In this document: positions 50,807 to 60,355 of the stretch, piece after piece
How the letters are laid out: every line of letters starts with the position of its first letter
How positions within the stretch are numbered: position 1 is the first letter of the stretch
Assembly: GCA_041398025.1 (NCBI GenBank)
Contig: JAWKVM010000035.1
Location: 26,327 to 90,326, forward strand
Direction of reading: 5' to 3'
DNA length: 64,000 nt
Source of the DNA: JANQPX01 sp041398025
Lineage (GTDB): Bacteria; Pseudomonadota; Alphaproteobacteria; Geminicoccales; Geminicoccaceae
The notes under the pieces: model-generated
What the model was told of the DNA's origin: nothing
Database searches by the model: none
Seen by the model: only the letters and a program-made list of their open reading frames with translations
Translations under genes and position numbers: made by a program

Positions 50807-52123
50807 TCAATTTCGGTGGGATGACGTCTCCCAGTCCCTCAAGAGTTGCGCGGCTTCGTCCTCCGGAGCGGGTTTTGCGTAGAGATAGCCCTGGCCAAGC
50901 CTGCAGCCCAGATTTCCGAGAATGTCGACTTGCGAAGGTGTCTCGATGCCCTCGGCGATCACATCCATGTTCAAACGCTGCGCCATGTGGACGATCGAGC
51001 TGACGATTTCGAAGTTCTCGCTATGGTCCTCCAGCCCGTTCATGAAACTGCGGTCGATCTTCAGCGTGTCGATCGGAAATTTGTGCAGATAGGCGAGGCT
51101 GGAATAGCCGGTGCCGAAGTCGTCGATGGCGATGCTCAGCCCCATCGCCTTGAACTGGCGGAGTGCCGCCGCCGCCGTCTCCGGCTGATGCATCAGCAGG
51201 CTTTCCGTGATCTCCAGCTTGATGCGCGTCGCCTCGACGCCGGATTGCACGAGAATATGCCTGATCTTGTCGACACAGGCCGCATCGGAGAAGTCTCTGA
51301 CCGACAGATTGACGCTCATGAACAGCCGATGATCGATCGAGTCCGCGCTGCGGGCCGCGGCGCCGAGCCGGGTCATGGCGTAACACGCCTGTTCGAACAC
51401 CCAATGGCCGATCGGCACGATCAGACCGCTGGCTTCGGCCGTCGGAATGAAGACATCGGGCGCGATCAGGCCGCGATGCTTGTGGTTCCACCGGATCAAG
51501 GCTTCGAAGCCAATCGGGCGGGCCGTCCTGATATCGACGATCGGCTGGTAGTTCAGGGCGAAATCGTCCTGCCGCAGCGCCTGTCGCAGCTCCTCCTCGA
51601 GCTTGATCTCGCGCACCGCATCTTCGTGAAGGCGTGTGCCGACATGCGGGCCGAAGGCCTCGTCGGGCGCCGGCTGCAGCTCCTCGTGGTCCATGACCTG
51701 CAGGCGCAGCAGGGTCGATCGGAAGCGCTGCAGGATCACCCGAAGACACATCCGCAGGACCGGGTCGGTCTGCTCGATGCGGTTGACCAGCTGATCCCGG
51801 GTGATCATCAGGAGCTGGCAGGGCCGCATGGCCGTGACCGTGGCGGAACGAGGCTGATCGTCGATGATCGCCATCTCGCCGAAGACTTCGCCCGGCCCCC
51901 GGGTCGCCAGCCGCATCTGACGACCGTTTCGCAGAACGGAGATCTCGACCTCGCCGCGCTCGATCAGAAAGGCGCTGTGGCCGCGCTCGCCCTCGCGAAA
52001 GATGACGCTGCCCTCATCGACCAGGATGTGGCTTTCACCATTGGCGATTCCCTCGGCCTCGGCAGTGCCGCGGCCGCTGTAGATATCCTGATAGTTACCC
52101 TCGCCTGGCTGCATCAGATCCAC
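50807..52123 (-). CDS. Cyclic-nucleotide-binding EAL phosphodiesterase
   Basis: A 438-residue cytoplasmic protein. An N-terminal cNMP-binding domain (about 30-150) has the phosphate-binding cassette FGEMAIIDDQPRSATV, with the Glu and Arg that contact cyclic nucleotides. A C-terminal EAL domain (about 175-430) keeps the catalytic set: FEALIRW, NLS, ITES, DDFGTGYSSL, KIDRSFM and EGIE. It should degrade c-di-GMP under control of cAMP or cGMP. It is transcribed away from the type I secretion operon that starts 0.7 kb to the right. That operon encodes a nucleotide cyclase, so a link is conceivable. Confidence 0.88.
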   Translation of the reverse strand: MDLMQPGEGNYQDIYSGRGTAEAEGIANGESHILVDEGSVIFREGERGHSAFLIERGEVEISVLRNGRQMRLATRGPGEVFGEMAIIDDQPRSATVTAMRPCQLLMITRDQLVNRIEQTDPVLRMCLRVILQRFRSTLLRLQVMDHEELQPAPDEAFGPHVGTRLHEDAVREIKLEEELRQALRQDDFALNYQPIVDIRTARPIGFEALIRWNHKHRGLIAPDVFIPTAEASGLIVPIGHWVFEQACYAMTRLGAAARSADSIDHRLFMSVNLSVRDFSDAACVDKIRHILVQSGVEATRIKLEITESLLMHQPETAAAALRQFKAMGLSIAIDDFGTGYSSLAYLHKFPIDTLKIDRSFMNGLEDHSENFEIVSSIVHMAQRLNMDVIAEGIETPSQVDILGNLGCRLGQGYLYAKPAPEDEAAQLLRDWETSSHRN

Positions 52124-52306
52124 ATGTGGAATGTCACGCCTCTCGCTATCGCAATACAGGAAAGCTCATAAGAAAGACTTAACCCCAGGCTTTCGCCGCC
52201 CCTCATCCAATCGCGCGCCGGATGAGGATTTCTTTAAGATCTGCGTGCCTACAATCCAGCTCGCGTTTGCTGGTTGGATCATTGGCATGAAAAAGCCCCC
52301 TGGACC

Positions 52307-52696
52307 GTGACAGATTTCCTTAGCGCACCATTGCCTCTCGCCGATGTCCTCACCGTGTATCTGCTGTTCCGGCTCAAGCACTTCATGGGGGACTACCTGC
52401 TCCAGACCTCCTGGATGGCGCGCGGCAAGGAGAGGCCCGAAGGCTGGGCGAGCGCGCTGTTCGCCCATGCCGGCGTGCATGCCATCGGCACCACCGCGAT
52501 CGCGGCGGCATTCGCGCCGTCCATGATGTTTCTCGGCGCCGTCGACCTCTTTCTTCATGCCGGGATCGACCGCGCCAAGGCCTCGTGCCGCCGGCTTTCG
52601 CCGAGCCAGCCTGCCTTCTGGTGGGTCCACGGGATCGATCAGGAGGCCCATCATCTCACGCATTTTGCTTACGTGCTGGCGATCACGCTCGCCTGA
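52307..52696 (+). CDS. DUF3307 membrane protein
   Basis: A protein of about 129 residues with the DUF3307 pattern: LFRLKHFMGDYLLQTSWMAR near the start, a central membrane segment (AHAGVHAIGTTAIAAAFAPS) and a His-containing end (GIDQEAHHLTHFAYVLAITLA). Function is unknown; members are small membrane proteins near mobile or regulatory genes. The start is uncertain: a GTG at 52307 gives the usual length and a TTG at 52274 would add 11 residues. Confidence 0.7.
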   Translation: MTDFLSAPLPLADVLTVYLLFRLKHFMGDYLLQTSWMARGKERPEGWASALFAHAGVHAIGTTAIAAAFAPSMMFLGAVDLFLHAGIDRAKASCRRLSPSQPAFWWVHGIDQEAHHLTHFAYVLAITLA

Positions 52697-52820
52697 ACCG
52701 AAGGAGGTCATCAAGGCATCTTTTTCGAAAATCCCGGCGTTTAACGAAGAAAATTAGGCGGCCGGTAACCCCGCCCCACGATAATGCCCGCATGCCAGGA
52801 AAAGACAGGAGACCGCCTTG

Positions 52821-55346
52821 GTGACTGATCGGAATGACGGCGCGACGCCCGGGACGGAGGCTCAACAGCCGCTGACCTATCTTGCCGACGGCAGCAAGAT
52901 GGTCCTGCCGAACGAGGCCGATCTGCTGCATGCGTCGTTCATGCGCCGCGGCAACGACCTTCTCCTGGGGAACAGCGACCGGCCGGCATTGGTCATCCTC
53001 GACTATTTCACCACCGGCAAGGCCCCCGACCTCGCGACCGAAGGCGGCGCGGTGCTGTCCGGTCAGGTGATCGCCAAGCTCGCCGGCCCCGACCCGAAAG
53101 GCGGCGCCCCGGCGCCGGACCAGACCGTGATCGGCCATGTCGAGACGGTCGAGGGCGAGGTCGTGATCACCCGCGCCGACGGCAGCCAGGTGGTGGCGGT
53201 CAAGGGCACGCCGGTGTTTCAGGACGACGTCGTCACCACCGACGGCGACGGGGCCGTCGGCCTGCGCTTCGTCGACGGCATGACCCTCTCGCTCGGCAGC
53301 GACGCGCGCATGGTGCTGGACGAATTCGTCTACGACCCCGAGGCCGGCGAGGGCGGCGGCATCATCGAGATCATCCAGGGCGCCTTCTCCTTCGTCAGCG
53401 GTGCGGCCGCCCATATGGGCCTGGATTCGATGGTGATCGACACCCCGACCATGACCATCGGCATCCGCGGCACCAAGGTCGTCGCCAACGCCTCGGCCGA
53501 GGGCGAGACCACCGAGGTCGTGCTGCTGCCGGAAGACGACGGCACCATCGGCAAGATCATGATCAGCACCGAGGCGGGCCAGGAACTCCTGGAAACGCCG
53601 TTCGCCGCCACCACGGTCACCAGCCGGTTCGTGCCGCCGGCCCCGCAGACGATGGTGTCACCGGACTGGGTCTACGCCCATTTCAGCCAGCCGATCGCCG
53701 CCCTGCCGACGCCGACCATCGAGGACCACGGCCCGGAGATCCGCCTTCCGGAGATCGACGCCCGCATCCGCTTCGACGATACCGGCATCCAGCGCCCGCA
53801 TGCGCCCGAGCGCTTCGACGGCCCGCCGCCGGCCGAGCGCGCCGGGCAGGCGGCGCCCGACATGCCGTCGATTAAGCCTTCGCCGCCAAAGGTGAGGATG
53901 GCCGGCGAACCCGCAGCGGAGCAGCCCGCACCCCCGCCCGCCCGGGAAGCGCCGCCTGCGGACGAGGCGAAGCCGCTCGATCTGATCGAGAACCCGTATT
54001 TTGCGCAGCTCGTCCCCGATCGGCCGGAAACGGACGATCCGGGCCCGAGCAACCGGGCGCCGAGCGTGACCGGCCCGATCGCCGACGCGAGCACCGCCGA
54101 GCACGCCGCCTTCGCCTATGACGTCTCGGCCAGCTTCGCCGATGCCGACGGCGTCCACGGCGACAGCCTGATCTTCAGCGCTGCTCTGAGCGGCGGCGCG
54201 CCGCTGCCGGCATGGCTGTCGATCGATCCCGTGACCGGCGTGCTCTCCGGCACTCCCGTCAACGCCGATGTCGGCGGTCTGACCCTGACCGTCACCGCGA
54301 CCGACGATGCCGGTGCCAGCGTCTCCGCCGCCTTCCAGCTCACCGTCGGCAATGTCAACGACGCCCCGGTAGTGACCGGCCCGATCGACAACACCGGCGC
54401 CGCCGAGGACGCCGCCTTCAGCTACGACGTCTCGGCCAGCTTCGCCGATGCCGACGGCATCCACGGCGACAGCCTGATCTTCAGCGCTGCTCTGAGCGGC
54501 GGCGCGCCGCTGCCCGCCTGGCTGTCGATCGATCCTGCGACCGGCGTGCTCTCCGGCATCCCCGTCAATGCCGATGTCGGCGCGATCACCCTTGATGTCA
54601 CCGCGACCGACGATGCCGGCGCCAGCGCGACCGCCGCCTTCCAGCTCACCATCGGCAATATCAATGACGCTCCGGTGGTGATTACACCGATCGCGGACAC
54701 CAGCACCGCTGAAGACGCCGCCTTTTCCTACGACGTCTCGGCCAGCTTTGCCGATGCCGACAGCGTCCACGGTGACAGCCTGACCTTCAGCGCCGCTCTG
54801 AGCGGCGGCGCGCCGCTGCCCGCCTGGCTCACCATCGATGCCGCCACCGGCACACTCTCCGGCACCCCGGTCAATGCCGATGTCGGCGTGATCACCCTGG
54901 ATGTGACCGCGACCGACGATGCCGGCGCCAGCACGACCGCCGCCTTCCAGCTCACCATCAACAATATCAACGACGCCCCGGTGGTGGTCACGCCGATCGC
55001 CGACGCCAGCACCGTCGAAGACGCCGTCTTCAGCTATGACGTCTCGGCCAGCTTCGCCGACGACGACGGCATCCACGGCGACAGCCTGACCTTCAGCGCC
55101 GTGCAGAGCAACGGCGCGCCGCTGCCCGTCCTGGCTCACCATCGATGCCGCCACCGGCGTTCTCTCCGGCACGCCCGTCAATGCCGATGTCGGTGGTCTG
55201 ACCCTGACCGTGACCGCGGCCGACGATGCCGGCGCCAGCGTCTCCGCCTCCTTCCAGCTCACCGTGGGCAATGTCAACGACGCCCCGGTGGTGGTCACGC
55301 CGATCGCCGATGCGGCGCCGCTGGCGAGCACGCTCTTTACCTATGA
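52821..55346 (+). CDS. N-terminal part of a giant FecR/Ig-repeat secreted protein (frame broken at 55129)
   Basis: Starting at GTG 52821, 8 bases after AGGAGA, this frame encodes the front of a protein of about 1,785 residues. Residues about 100-215 form a FecR-like domain (HVETVEGEVVITRADG, then DTPTMTIGIRGTKV). A Pro-rich linker (about 295-400) follows, then tandem 102-residue Ig/cadherin-like repeats (He_PIG/CADG type; YDVSASFADADG, LSIDPVTGVLSGTPVNADVG). An extra T at 55129 in the fourth repeat shifts the frame. The last 70 residues of this frame are out-of-phase Arg/His-rich sequence. There is no signal peptide. The T1SS genes downstream suggest export without one. Confidence 0.8.
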   Translation: MTDRNDGATPGTEAQQPLTYLADGSKMVLPNEADLLHASFMRRGNDLLLGNSDRPALVILDYFTTGKAPDLATEGGAVLSGQVIAKLAGPDPKGGAPAPDQTVIGHVETVEGEVVITRADGSQVVAVKGTPVFQDDVVTTDGDGAVGLRFVDGMTLSLGSDARMVLDEFVYDPEAGEGGGIIEIIQGAFSFVSGAAAHMGLDSMVIDTPTMTIGIRGTKVVANASAEGETTEVVLLPEDDGTIGKIMISTEAGQELLETPFAATTVTSRFVPPAPQTMVSPDWVYAHFSQPIAALPTPTIEDHGPEIRLPEIDARIRFDDTGIQRPHAPERFDGPPPAERAGQAAPDMPSIKPSPPKVRMAGEPAAEQPAPPPAREAPPADEAKPLDLIENPYFAQLVPDRPETDDPGPSNRAPSVTGPIADASTAEHAAFAYDVSASFADADGVHGDSLIFSAALSGGAPLPAWLSIDPVTGVLSGTPVNADVGGLTLTVTATDDAGASVSAAFQLTVGNVNDAPVVTGPIDNTGAAEDAAFSYDVSASFADADGIHGDSLIFSAALSGGAPLPAWLSIDPATGVLSGIPVNADVGAITLDVTATDDAGASATAAFQLTIGNINDAPVVITPIADTSTAEDAAFSYDVSASFADADSVHGDSLTFSAALSGGAPLPAWLTIDAATGTLSGTPVNADVGVITLDVTATDDAGASTTAAFQLTINNINDAPVVVTPIADASTVEDAVFSYDVSASFADDDGIHGDSLTFSAVQSNGAPLPVLAHHRCRHRRSLRHARQCRCRWSDPDRDRGRRCRRQRLRLLPAHRGQCQRRPGGGHADRRCGAAGEHALYL

Positions 55347-55600
55347 TGTCGCCGCCAACTTCGCCGATGCCGACAGCATCCACGGCGACAGCCTGACCTT
55401 CAGCGCCGAATTGAGCGGCGGAACGCCGTTGCCCGGCTGGCTGTCGATCGATCCGGCAAGCGGCGTGCTCTCCGGCACGCCGGATATCGGCGAGGTCGGC
55501 ATTCCCTATACGCTCGTCGTCACCGCGACCGACGATGCCGGCGCCAGCGTGACCTCGACCTTCCAGCTCTCGGTCGACAGCGTCAACAACGCGCCGGTCC
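54049..55600 (+). repeat. Five tandem 306-base Ig-like repeats
   Basis: Anchoring on the conserved GACGTCTCGGCCAGC, copies begin at 54121, 54427, 54733 and 55039. The spacing is exactly 306 bases (102 codons). The next copy is at 55346, a spacing of 307, which locates the single inserted base between copies 4 and 5. Copies are very similar at DNA level, suggesting recent duplication or gene conversion. Confidence 0.9.
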
Positions 55601-58176
55601 TGAACGTCGCCCCAAGCCCCAGCCTCACGGCCATCGCCGCCAACAGCGCCGATCCTGCGGGCGACACCATCGCCGACATCGTCGCCGACGGTTCGATCAC
55701 CGATCCCGATGGCGGCGCGGTCGAGGCGATCGCGCTCACCGGCGTCGACGCCAGCCACGGCGCCTGGGAATTCTCCCTCGACGACGGCGGCAGCTGGAGC
55801 GCGGTCGGCGCGGTTTCGGACAATGCGGCACTGCTGCTCGATGCCAGCGCCAGGCTCCGCTTCATCCCCGATGCCGGCTATGCCGGCAGCGCCACCTTCA
55901 CCTTCCGCGCCTGGGACCAGACCATCGGCAGCAGTGGCGAGAGCGGGGTCGACGTCTCGATCAATGGCGGCATGACCGCCTTCAGCCTCGACGCCGACAC
56001 CGGCGCGATCGTGGTCCAGGGCACCGCCCCCGATCTGGCCTCGGGCGCCGAGTTCCAGATCAACACCACCACGGCCATTGCGCAGGAGGCGCCCTCGATC
56101 GCCGCCCTTGCCGATGGCGGCTATGTCGTCGCCTGGCAGTCCGATGGCCAGGACGGCTCCAATTACGGCGTCTTTGCGCAGCGTTACGACAGCGCAGGCT
56201 CGGCCGTCGGCAGCGAATTCCAGGTCAACACCACGACGGCGAGCCTACAGGAAGCCCCTGCGGTCACGGCCCTTGCCGACGGCGGCTTCGTCGTCGCCTG
56301 GCAATCCACAGGCCAGGACGGCGACAGCACGGGCATCTATGCGCAGCGCTATGACAGCGCGGGCAACACCGTCGGCACCGAGTTTCAGGTCAACACCACG
56401 ACCACGGACGCGCAGGAAGCGCCCGCCATCACCGCCTTTGCCGATGGCGGTTTCATCGTCACCTGGGAGTCCAGGAACCAGGACGGGAGCAACTGGGGCG
56501 TCTACGCCCAGCGCTATGACAGCGCCGGTTCGGCCGTGGGCTCGGAATTCCGGGTCAACAGCTGGACCTTCAACGAACAGCGCAGCCCCGACATCGCCGC
56601 CCTCGCCGATGGCGGCTTCGTCGTCACCTGGCAGTCCAAGGACCAGGACTTCAGCAATTGGGGCGTCTTCGCCCAGCGCTATGACGCTGCCGGCGCCGCG
56701 GTCGGACCCGAGTTCGTGGTCAACACCAACTGGTCCGGCGAGCAGAAGGAGCCGTCGGTCGCCGCCCTCGACGACGGCGGCTTCGTCGTCGTCTGGCAGT
56801 CCAAGGACCAGGACGGCGACAATTGGGGCATCTTCGCGCAACGCTACGACGCTGCCGGCAACCGCACCGAGTTCGAGTTCCAGGTGAACCAGGAGACGGC
56901 GAACCAGCAGAGCGATCCCTCGGTCTCAGCACTGCCCGACGGCAGTTTCATCGTCACCTGGCAGTCCAAGGACCAGGACGGCGACAATTGGGGCATCTAC
57001 GGGCGCCGCTTCAGCGCCGACGGCGACGCGCTCGGCAACGAATTCCAGATCAACACCACCAGCGCCGGCCAGCAGGAAGGCGTCGAGACGGCAGCGCTCG
57101 GCGATGGCGGCCTGGCCGTGACCTGGCAGTCCATGGACCAGGATGGCGATGACCTCGGCGTCTTCGGCCATCGCTATGACAGCGAGACCGCCTCGGTGAC
57201 CGTCAACCCCCCCACCAGCGCCGCCGAGAGCCTGCTCGACTTCGGCGGCAGCAGCAGCTTCGTCGATATCGGCGATCCCGGCGCCAGCGCCGACGACCTC
57301 GATCCCGGAAAGGGCGACTTCACGGTCGAGGCCTGGTTCTATTACGACGGTGCCAACGGCGTCCAGTCGATCGTTTCCAAAGGCAACAGCGGCGAGTTCG
57401 ATCCCGGCTTCAACATCTTTCTCGACGACGACCAGCTGGTCGTGCGGGTCAAGACCGACGCCTTCCTGGACTCCGCGGCGATGAAGGTCACGATGGGCGG
57501 AGCGCCCGGCTGGCATCATGTCGCCATGGTGATCGATCAGGAAAGCGGGATATCGGCAAGCACGCTCCGCGGCTATCTCGACGGTTCCGATGCCGGCTGG
57601 AGCACGGGCTATGGGTCCGTCGTCACCAGCACGATCACCACCGAACCCTGGCAGATCACGACCGACGAGCGCTTTCTGATCGGCGCGGTCGACGACAATG
57701 GCAGCGCCGAGGATTTCTTCGACGGCGAGATCGCCGATGTCAGGGTCTGGAACACGGCGCGCAGCCAGGAGGAGATCCAGGCGGATCTCGGCCGCACCCT
57801 CAATGGCGACGAGCCCCATCTGCTCGCCAATTGGCGCCTCGACGACGGCGTCGGGCCGGTCGCCAGCGACAGTGCCGGCAGCTATGACGGCACGCTCGCC
57901 GGCGGTCCCGCCTGGCAGGACGCGCTCAATCTGACCACCATGACCAACACGGCGCTCGCCGGCCGGCTCAGCGGCACCGACCAGGACGGCGATCAGCTCG
58001 CCTACAGCCTGGCCGCGGGTGCTGTCAACGGCACCGCGTCGATCGATGCCGACAAGGGCACCTGGATCTATGATCCAAATGCCGGCTTCAGCGGTGCCGA
58101 CAGCTTCAGCTATCAGATCTCCGACGGCCATGGCGGCACCGACACCGTGACCATAGCGGTCACCGTGTCGCCTTGA
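55210..58176 (+). CDS. C-terminal part of the giant secreted protein (Ig repeats, 55-residue repeats, LamG)
   Basis: This frame continues the 52821 protein after the one-base insertion. The GTG at 55210 is internal, not a real start. In order it has the rest of repeat 4 and repeat 5 (to about 55600), then a cadherin-like module (TDPDGGAVEAIALTGVDASHG). Seven 55-residue units follow (EFQINTTTA, DGGFVVAWQS, GVFAQRYDSAG), then a concanavalin/LamG domain (FTVEAWFYYDGANGVQSIVS, WHHVAMVID, EIADVRVWNTARS). It ends in a cadherin-like module (FSGADSFSYQISDGHGG). No RTX nonapeptides are present at the end. The stop overlaps the cyclase TTG start. Confidence 0.8.
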   Translation: MTAADDAGASVSASFQLTVGNVNDAPVVVTPIADAAPLASTLFTYDVAANFADADSIHGDSLTFSAELSGGTPLPGWLSIDPASGVLSGTPDIGEVGIPYTLVVTATDDAGASVTSTFQLSVDSVNNAPVLNVAPSPSLTAIAANSADPAGDTIADIVADGSITDPDGGAVEAIALTGVDASHGAWEFSLDDGGSWSAVGAVSDNAALLLDASARLRFIPDAGYAGSATFTFRAWDQTIGSSGESGVDVSINGGMTAFSLDADTGAIVVQGTAPDLASGAEFQINTTTAIAQEAPSIAALADGGYVVAWQSDGQDGSNYGVFAQRYDSAGSAVGSEFQVNTTTASLQEAPAVTALADGGFVVAWQSTGQDGDSTGIYAQRYDSAGNTVGTEFQVNTTTTDAQEAPAITAFADGGFIVTWESRNQDGSNWGVYAQRYDSAGSAVGSEFRVNSWTFNEQRSPDIAALADGGFVVTWQSKDQDFSNWGVFAQRYDAAGAAVGPEFVVNTNWSGEQKEPSVAALDDGGFVVVWQSKDQDGDNWGIFAQRYDAAGNRTEFEFQVNQETANQQSDPSVSALPDGSFIVTWQSKDQDGDNWGIYGRRFSADGDALGNEFQINTTSAGQQEGVETAALGDGGLAVTWQSMDQDGDDLGVFGHRYDSETASVTVNPPTSAAESLLDFGGSSSFVDIGDPGASADDLDPGKGDFTVEAWFYYDGANGVQSIVSKGNSGEFDPGFNIFLDDDQLVVRVKTDAFLDSAAMKVTMGGAPGWHHVAMVIDQESGISASTLRGYLDGSDAGWSTGYGSVVTSTITTEPWQITTDERFLIGAVDDNGSAEDFFDGEIADVRVWNTARSQEEIQADLGRTLNGDEPHLLANWRLDDGVGPVASDSAGSYDGTLAGGPAWQDALNLTTMTNTALAGRLSGTDQDGDQLAYSLAAGAVNGTASIDADKGTWIYDPNAGFSGADSFSYQISDGHGGTDTVTIAVTVSP
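56050..57204 (+). repeat. Seven tandem 165-base repeats
   Basis: The EFQ/EFR codons (GAGTTC or GAATTC) recur at 56050, 56215, 56380, 56545, 56710, 56875 and 57040, exactly 165 bases (55 codons) apart. Each unit contains a DGGFVV-W-S strand pair and a GVFAQRYD turn, like a short beta-propeller or beta-solenoid blade. Seven units would close a propeller. Confidence 0.85.
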
Positions 58177-60353
58177 GCACGCCGCCGCCGCGCCGCGCCG
58201 CTGCTGTGAGCGGCAGGCGGTTCACGAAACTCTGGGGAAGTCCGCGGCTCCAGGCCTGCCTGCTGCTCGTCCTCGCCCTGGGTCTGCGGCTGCTCGATCC
58301 GGCGCCGCTCGAGGCGCTTCGCCTGCAGACCTTCGACCTCCTGCAGCGCAGCCAGTCGGACCGGGCCGCCGATCAGCATGTCGCGATCGTCGACATCGAC
58401 GAGGAGAGCCTCGCCCGCCTCGGCCAGTGGCCCTGGCCGCGCACCGAGATCGCGCTTCTGGTCGACCATCTGCTCGAGGCCGGCGCGGTCGCGGTCGGCT
58501 TCGACATGCTGTTCGCCGAGCCGGACCGCCTGTCGCCCGCCCTCTTCGCCGCCTCCGCCCGCGGCCTCTCCGCCAGCCTGCGCAGCACCATCGCCGCCGG
58601 CCAGGACAATGACGCGGTGCTCGCCGAAACCATCGGCGCTGCCCCCGTCGTGCTCGGCGTCAGCGCCACCCACCAGAGCGACCATCCCTATGCCGACCGG
58701 CGCTACAAGGTGACCACGGCGATCGAGCAGAACGGCGACCCCCGCCCCTTTCTCCTGAGCTACGGCGCCGTCATCCGCAATCTCGGCGTGCTCGAGGACG
58801 CCGCCGCCGGCCGCGGCATGATCACGCTGAGCTCGGAGCGCGACGGTCTGGTGCGCCGGGTGCCGGCCGTGCTGCGCGTCGATCAGGACATCTACCCGAC
58901 GCTCGCCGTCGAGCTGGTCAGGGTCGCACTGCAGCGCCCGCAATACCGGGTGGTCACCGGCGCCAATGGCGGCGGCGTCGAGCGCCTGCGACTGGGCCGG
59001 CTGGACGTGCCGACCGACATCAACGGCCTGGTCTGGCTGCGCCATCTGCAGCATGATCCGAGCCTCTATCTGCCGGCGGCCGACATCATGCAGAACCGCT
59101 TCGATCGCCGTGCGGTGGCGGGCAAAATCGTGCTGGTGGGCACGTCGGCGGTCGGCCTGCGTGACCTGCGCGCGACACCTGTGAGCGCTGCGATCCCCGG
59201 CGTCGAGATCCACGCCCAGCTGGTCGACGCCATCCTGAACCAGGATTTCCTCACCCGCCCGAACTACGCGATCGGCCTGGAAATGGCGGTCACGGCCCTG
59301 ATCGGCCTCATCGTCATCACCCTGGTGCCGCGGGCATCCTCGCTCACCAGCCTGCCGATCATCGCCGCCGTCCTCGGCCTCCTGGCGGGCGCGTCCTGGT
59401 ATCTGTTCGACGCGCGGGCTCTTCTTTTCGATCCCAGTTACGCAATCTTAACCGCTGCGGCTCTATTCTCCTGGTTGATCTATGGCAACTACTCGCGCGT
59501 CGAAGCTCAAAAACGGCAGGTGCGCGCGGCCTTCGGTCAATATCTCGCCCCCGCTCTGGTCGAGCGGCTGGTGAGCGACCCGGACCAGTTGGAGCTAGGC
59601 GGCGAACAGCGTGAAATGACCTTTTTGTTTACCGATATCGCGGATTTCACGTCCTTTGCCGAAAGCATGCAGCCGACGGTCCTGGTCTCGATCCTGAACG
59701 CCTATCTCGACGCGATCTGCCGGATCGTCATGGAGCATGGCGGCACCATCGACAAGATCGTCGGCGACGCCATCCATGCGATCTTCAATGCCCCGCTCGA
59801 CCAGCCGGACCACGCCAGGCGCGCCGTCCTCTGCGGCCTCGCGATCGACGCCTTCGGCCAGCAATTCGCGGCCTCAATGCGCGATGAAGGCCATGACTTC
59901 GGGCGCACCCGCATCGGCATCAATACCGGCAGCTGCGTGGTCGGCAATTTCGGCGGCAGCCAGCGCTTCGACTACACCGCCCATGGCGACGCGATCAACA
60001 CCGCCGCCCGGCTGGAGGGCGTCAACAAGCATCTCGGCACCACGATCTGCGTCGCCGCATCCACGGCCGATCAATGCCCGGATCTCCACTTCCGCCCGAT
60101 CGGCAGGCTCTTCCTCAAGGGCAAGACCAAGGGGCTCATGGCCTTCGAGCCGATCACCGGGGAAGAGGCCGGGAGCCCGCAGAACCGGGCCTATTGCGCC
60201 GCCTTCACGCTGCTCGAGCGTGAGGACGAGGACAGCCGAAAGGCGTTCGACGGGCTCGCCGCGGACCATCCGGACGATGCCCTGATCGCGCTCCATCACC
60301 GACGCCTCGCCGAGCATCAGACGGGTGCCGACATCGTGCTCGACAAAAAATAG
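58173..60353 (+). CDS. CHASE2-domain class III adenylate/guanylate cyclase
   Basis: A 726-residue membrane cyclase starting at TTG 58173, which overlaps the previous stop (TTGA). One N-terminal helix (about 26-44) precedes a periplasmic CHASE2 sensor (about 50-360; VAIVDIDEESLARLGQWPWPR is the family opening, VLVGTSAVGLRDLRATP its late signature). Three helices follow (about 365-440), then the cyclase domain (about 470-660). Metal-binding Asp residues are present (FLFTDIADFTSF and IVGDAIHAIFN), as is the AINTAARLEG segment. CHASE2 cyclases are often neighbours of FecR-domain proteins. Here the FecR protein is the gene just upstream. Confidence 0.9.
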   Translation: MSTPPPRRAAAVSGRRFTKLWGSPRLQACLLLVLALGLRLLDPAPLEALRLQTFDLLQRSQSDRAADQHVAIVDIDEESLARLGQWPWPRTEIALLVDHLLEAGAVAVGFDMLFAEPDRLSPALFAASARGLSASLRSTIAAGQDNDAVLAETIGAAPVVLGVSATHQSDHPYADRRYKVTTAIEQNGDPRPFLLSYGAVIRNLGVLEDAAAGRGMITLSSERDGLVRRVPAVLRVDQDIYPTLAVELVRVALQRPQYRVVTGANGGGVERLRLGRLDVPTDINGLVWLRHLQHDPSLYLPAADIMQNRFDRRAVAGKIVLVGTSAVGLRDLRATPVSAAIPGVEIHAQLVDAILNQDFLTRPNYAIGLEMAVTALIGLIVITLVPRASSLTSLPIIAAVLGLLAGASWYLFDARALLFDPSYAILTAAALFSWLIYGNYSRVEAQKRQVRAAFGQYLAPALVERLVSDPDQLELGGEQREMTFLFTDIADFTSFAESMQPTVLVSILNAYLDAICRIVMEHGGTIDKIVGDAIHAIFNAPLDQPDHARRAVLCGLAIDAFGQQFAASMRDEGHDFGRTRIGINTGSCVVGNFGGSQRFDYTAHGDAINTAARLEGVNKHLGTTICVAASTADQCPDLHFRPIGRLFLKGKTKGLMAFEPITGEEAGSPQNRAYCAAFTLLEREDEDSRKAFDGLAADHPDDALIALHHRRLAEHQTGADIVLDKK

Positions 60354-60355
60354 CG

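Noticed and set aside
52821..58176. RTX toxin or RTX adhesin
   Set aside because: No GGxGxDxUx nonapeptides are present in either frame. The repeats are Ig-like and 55-residue units instead.
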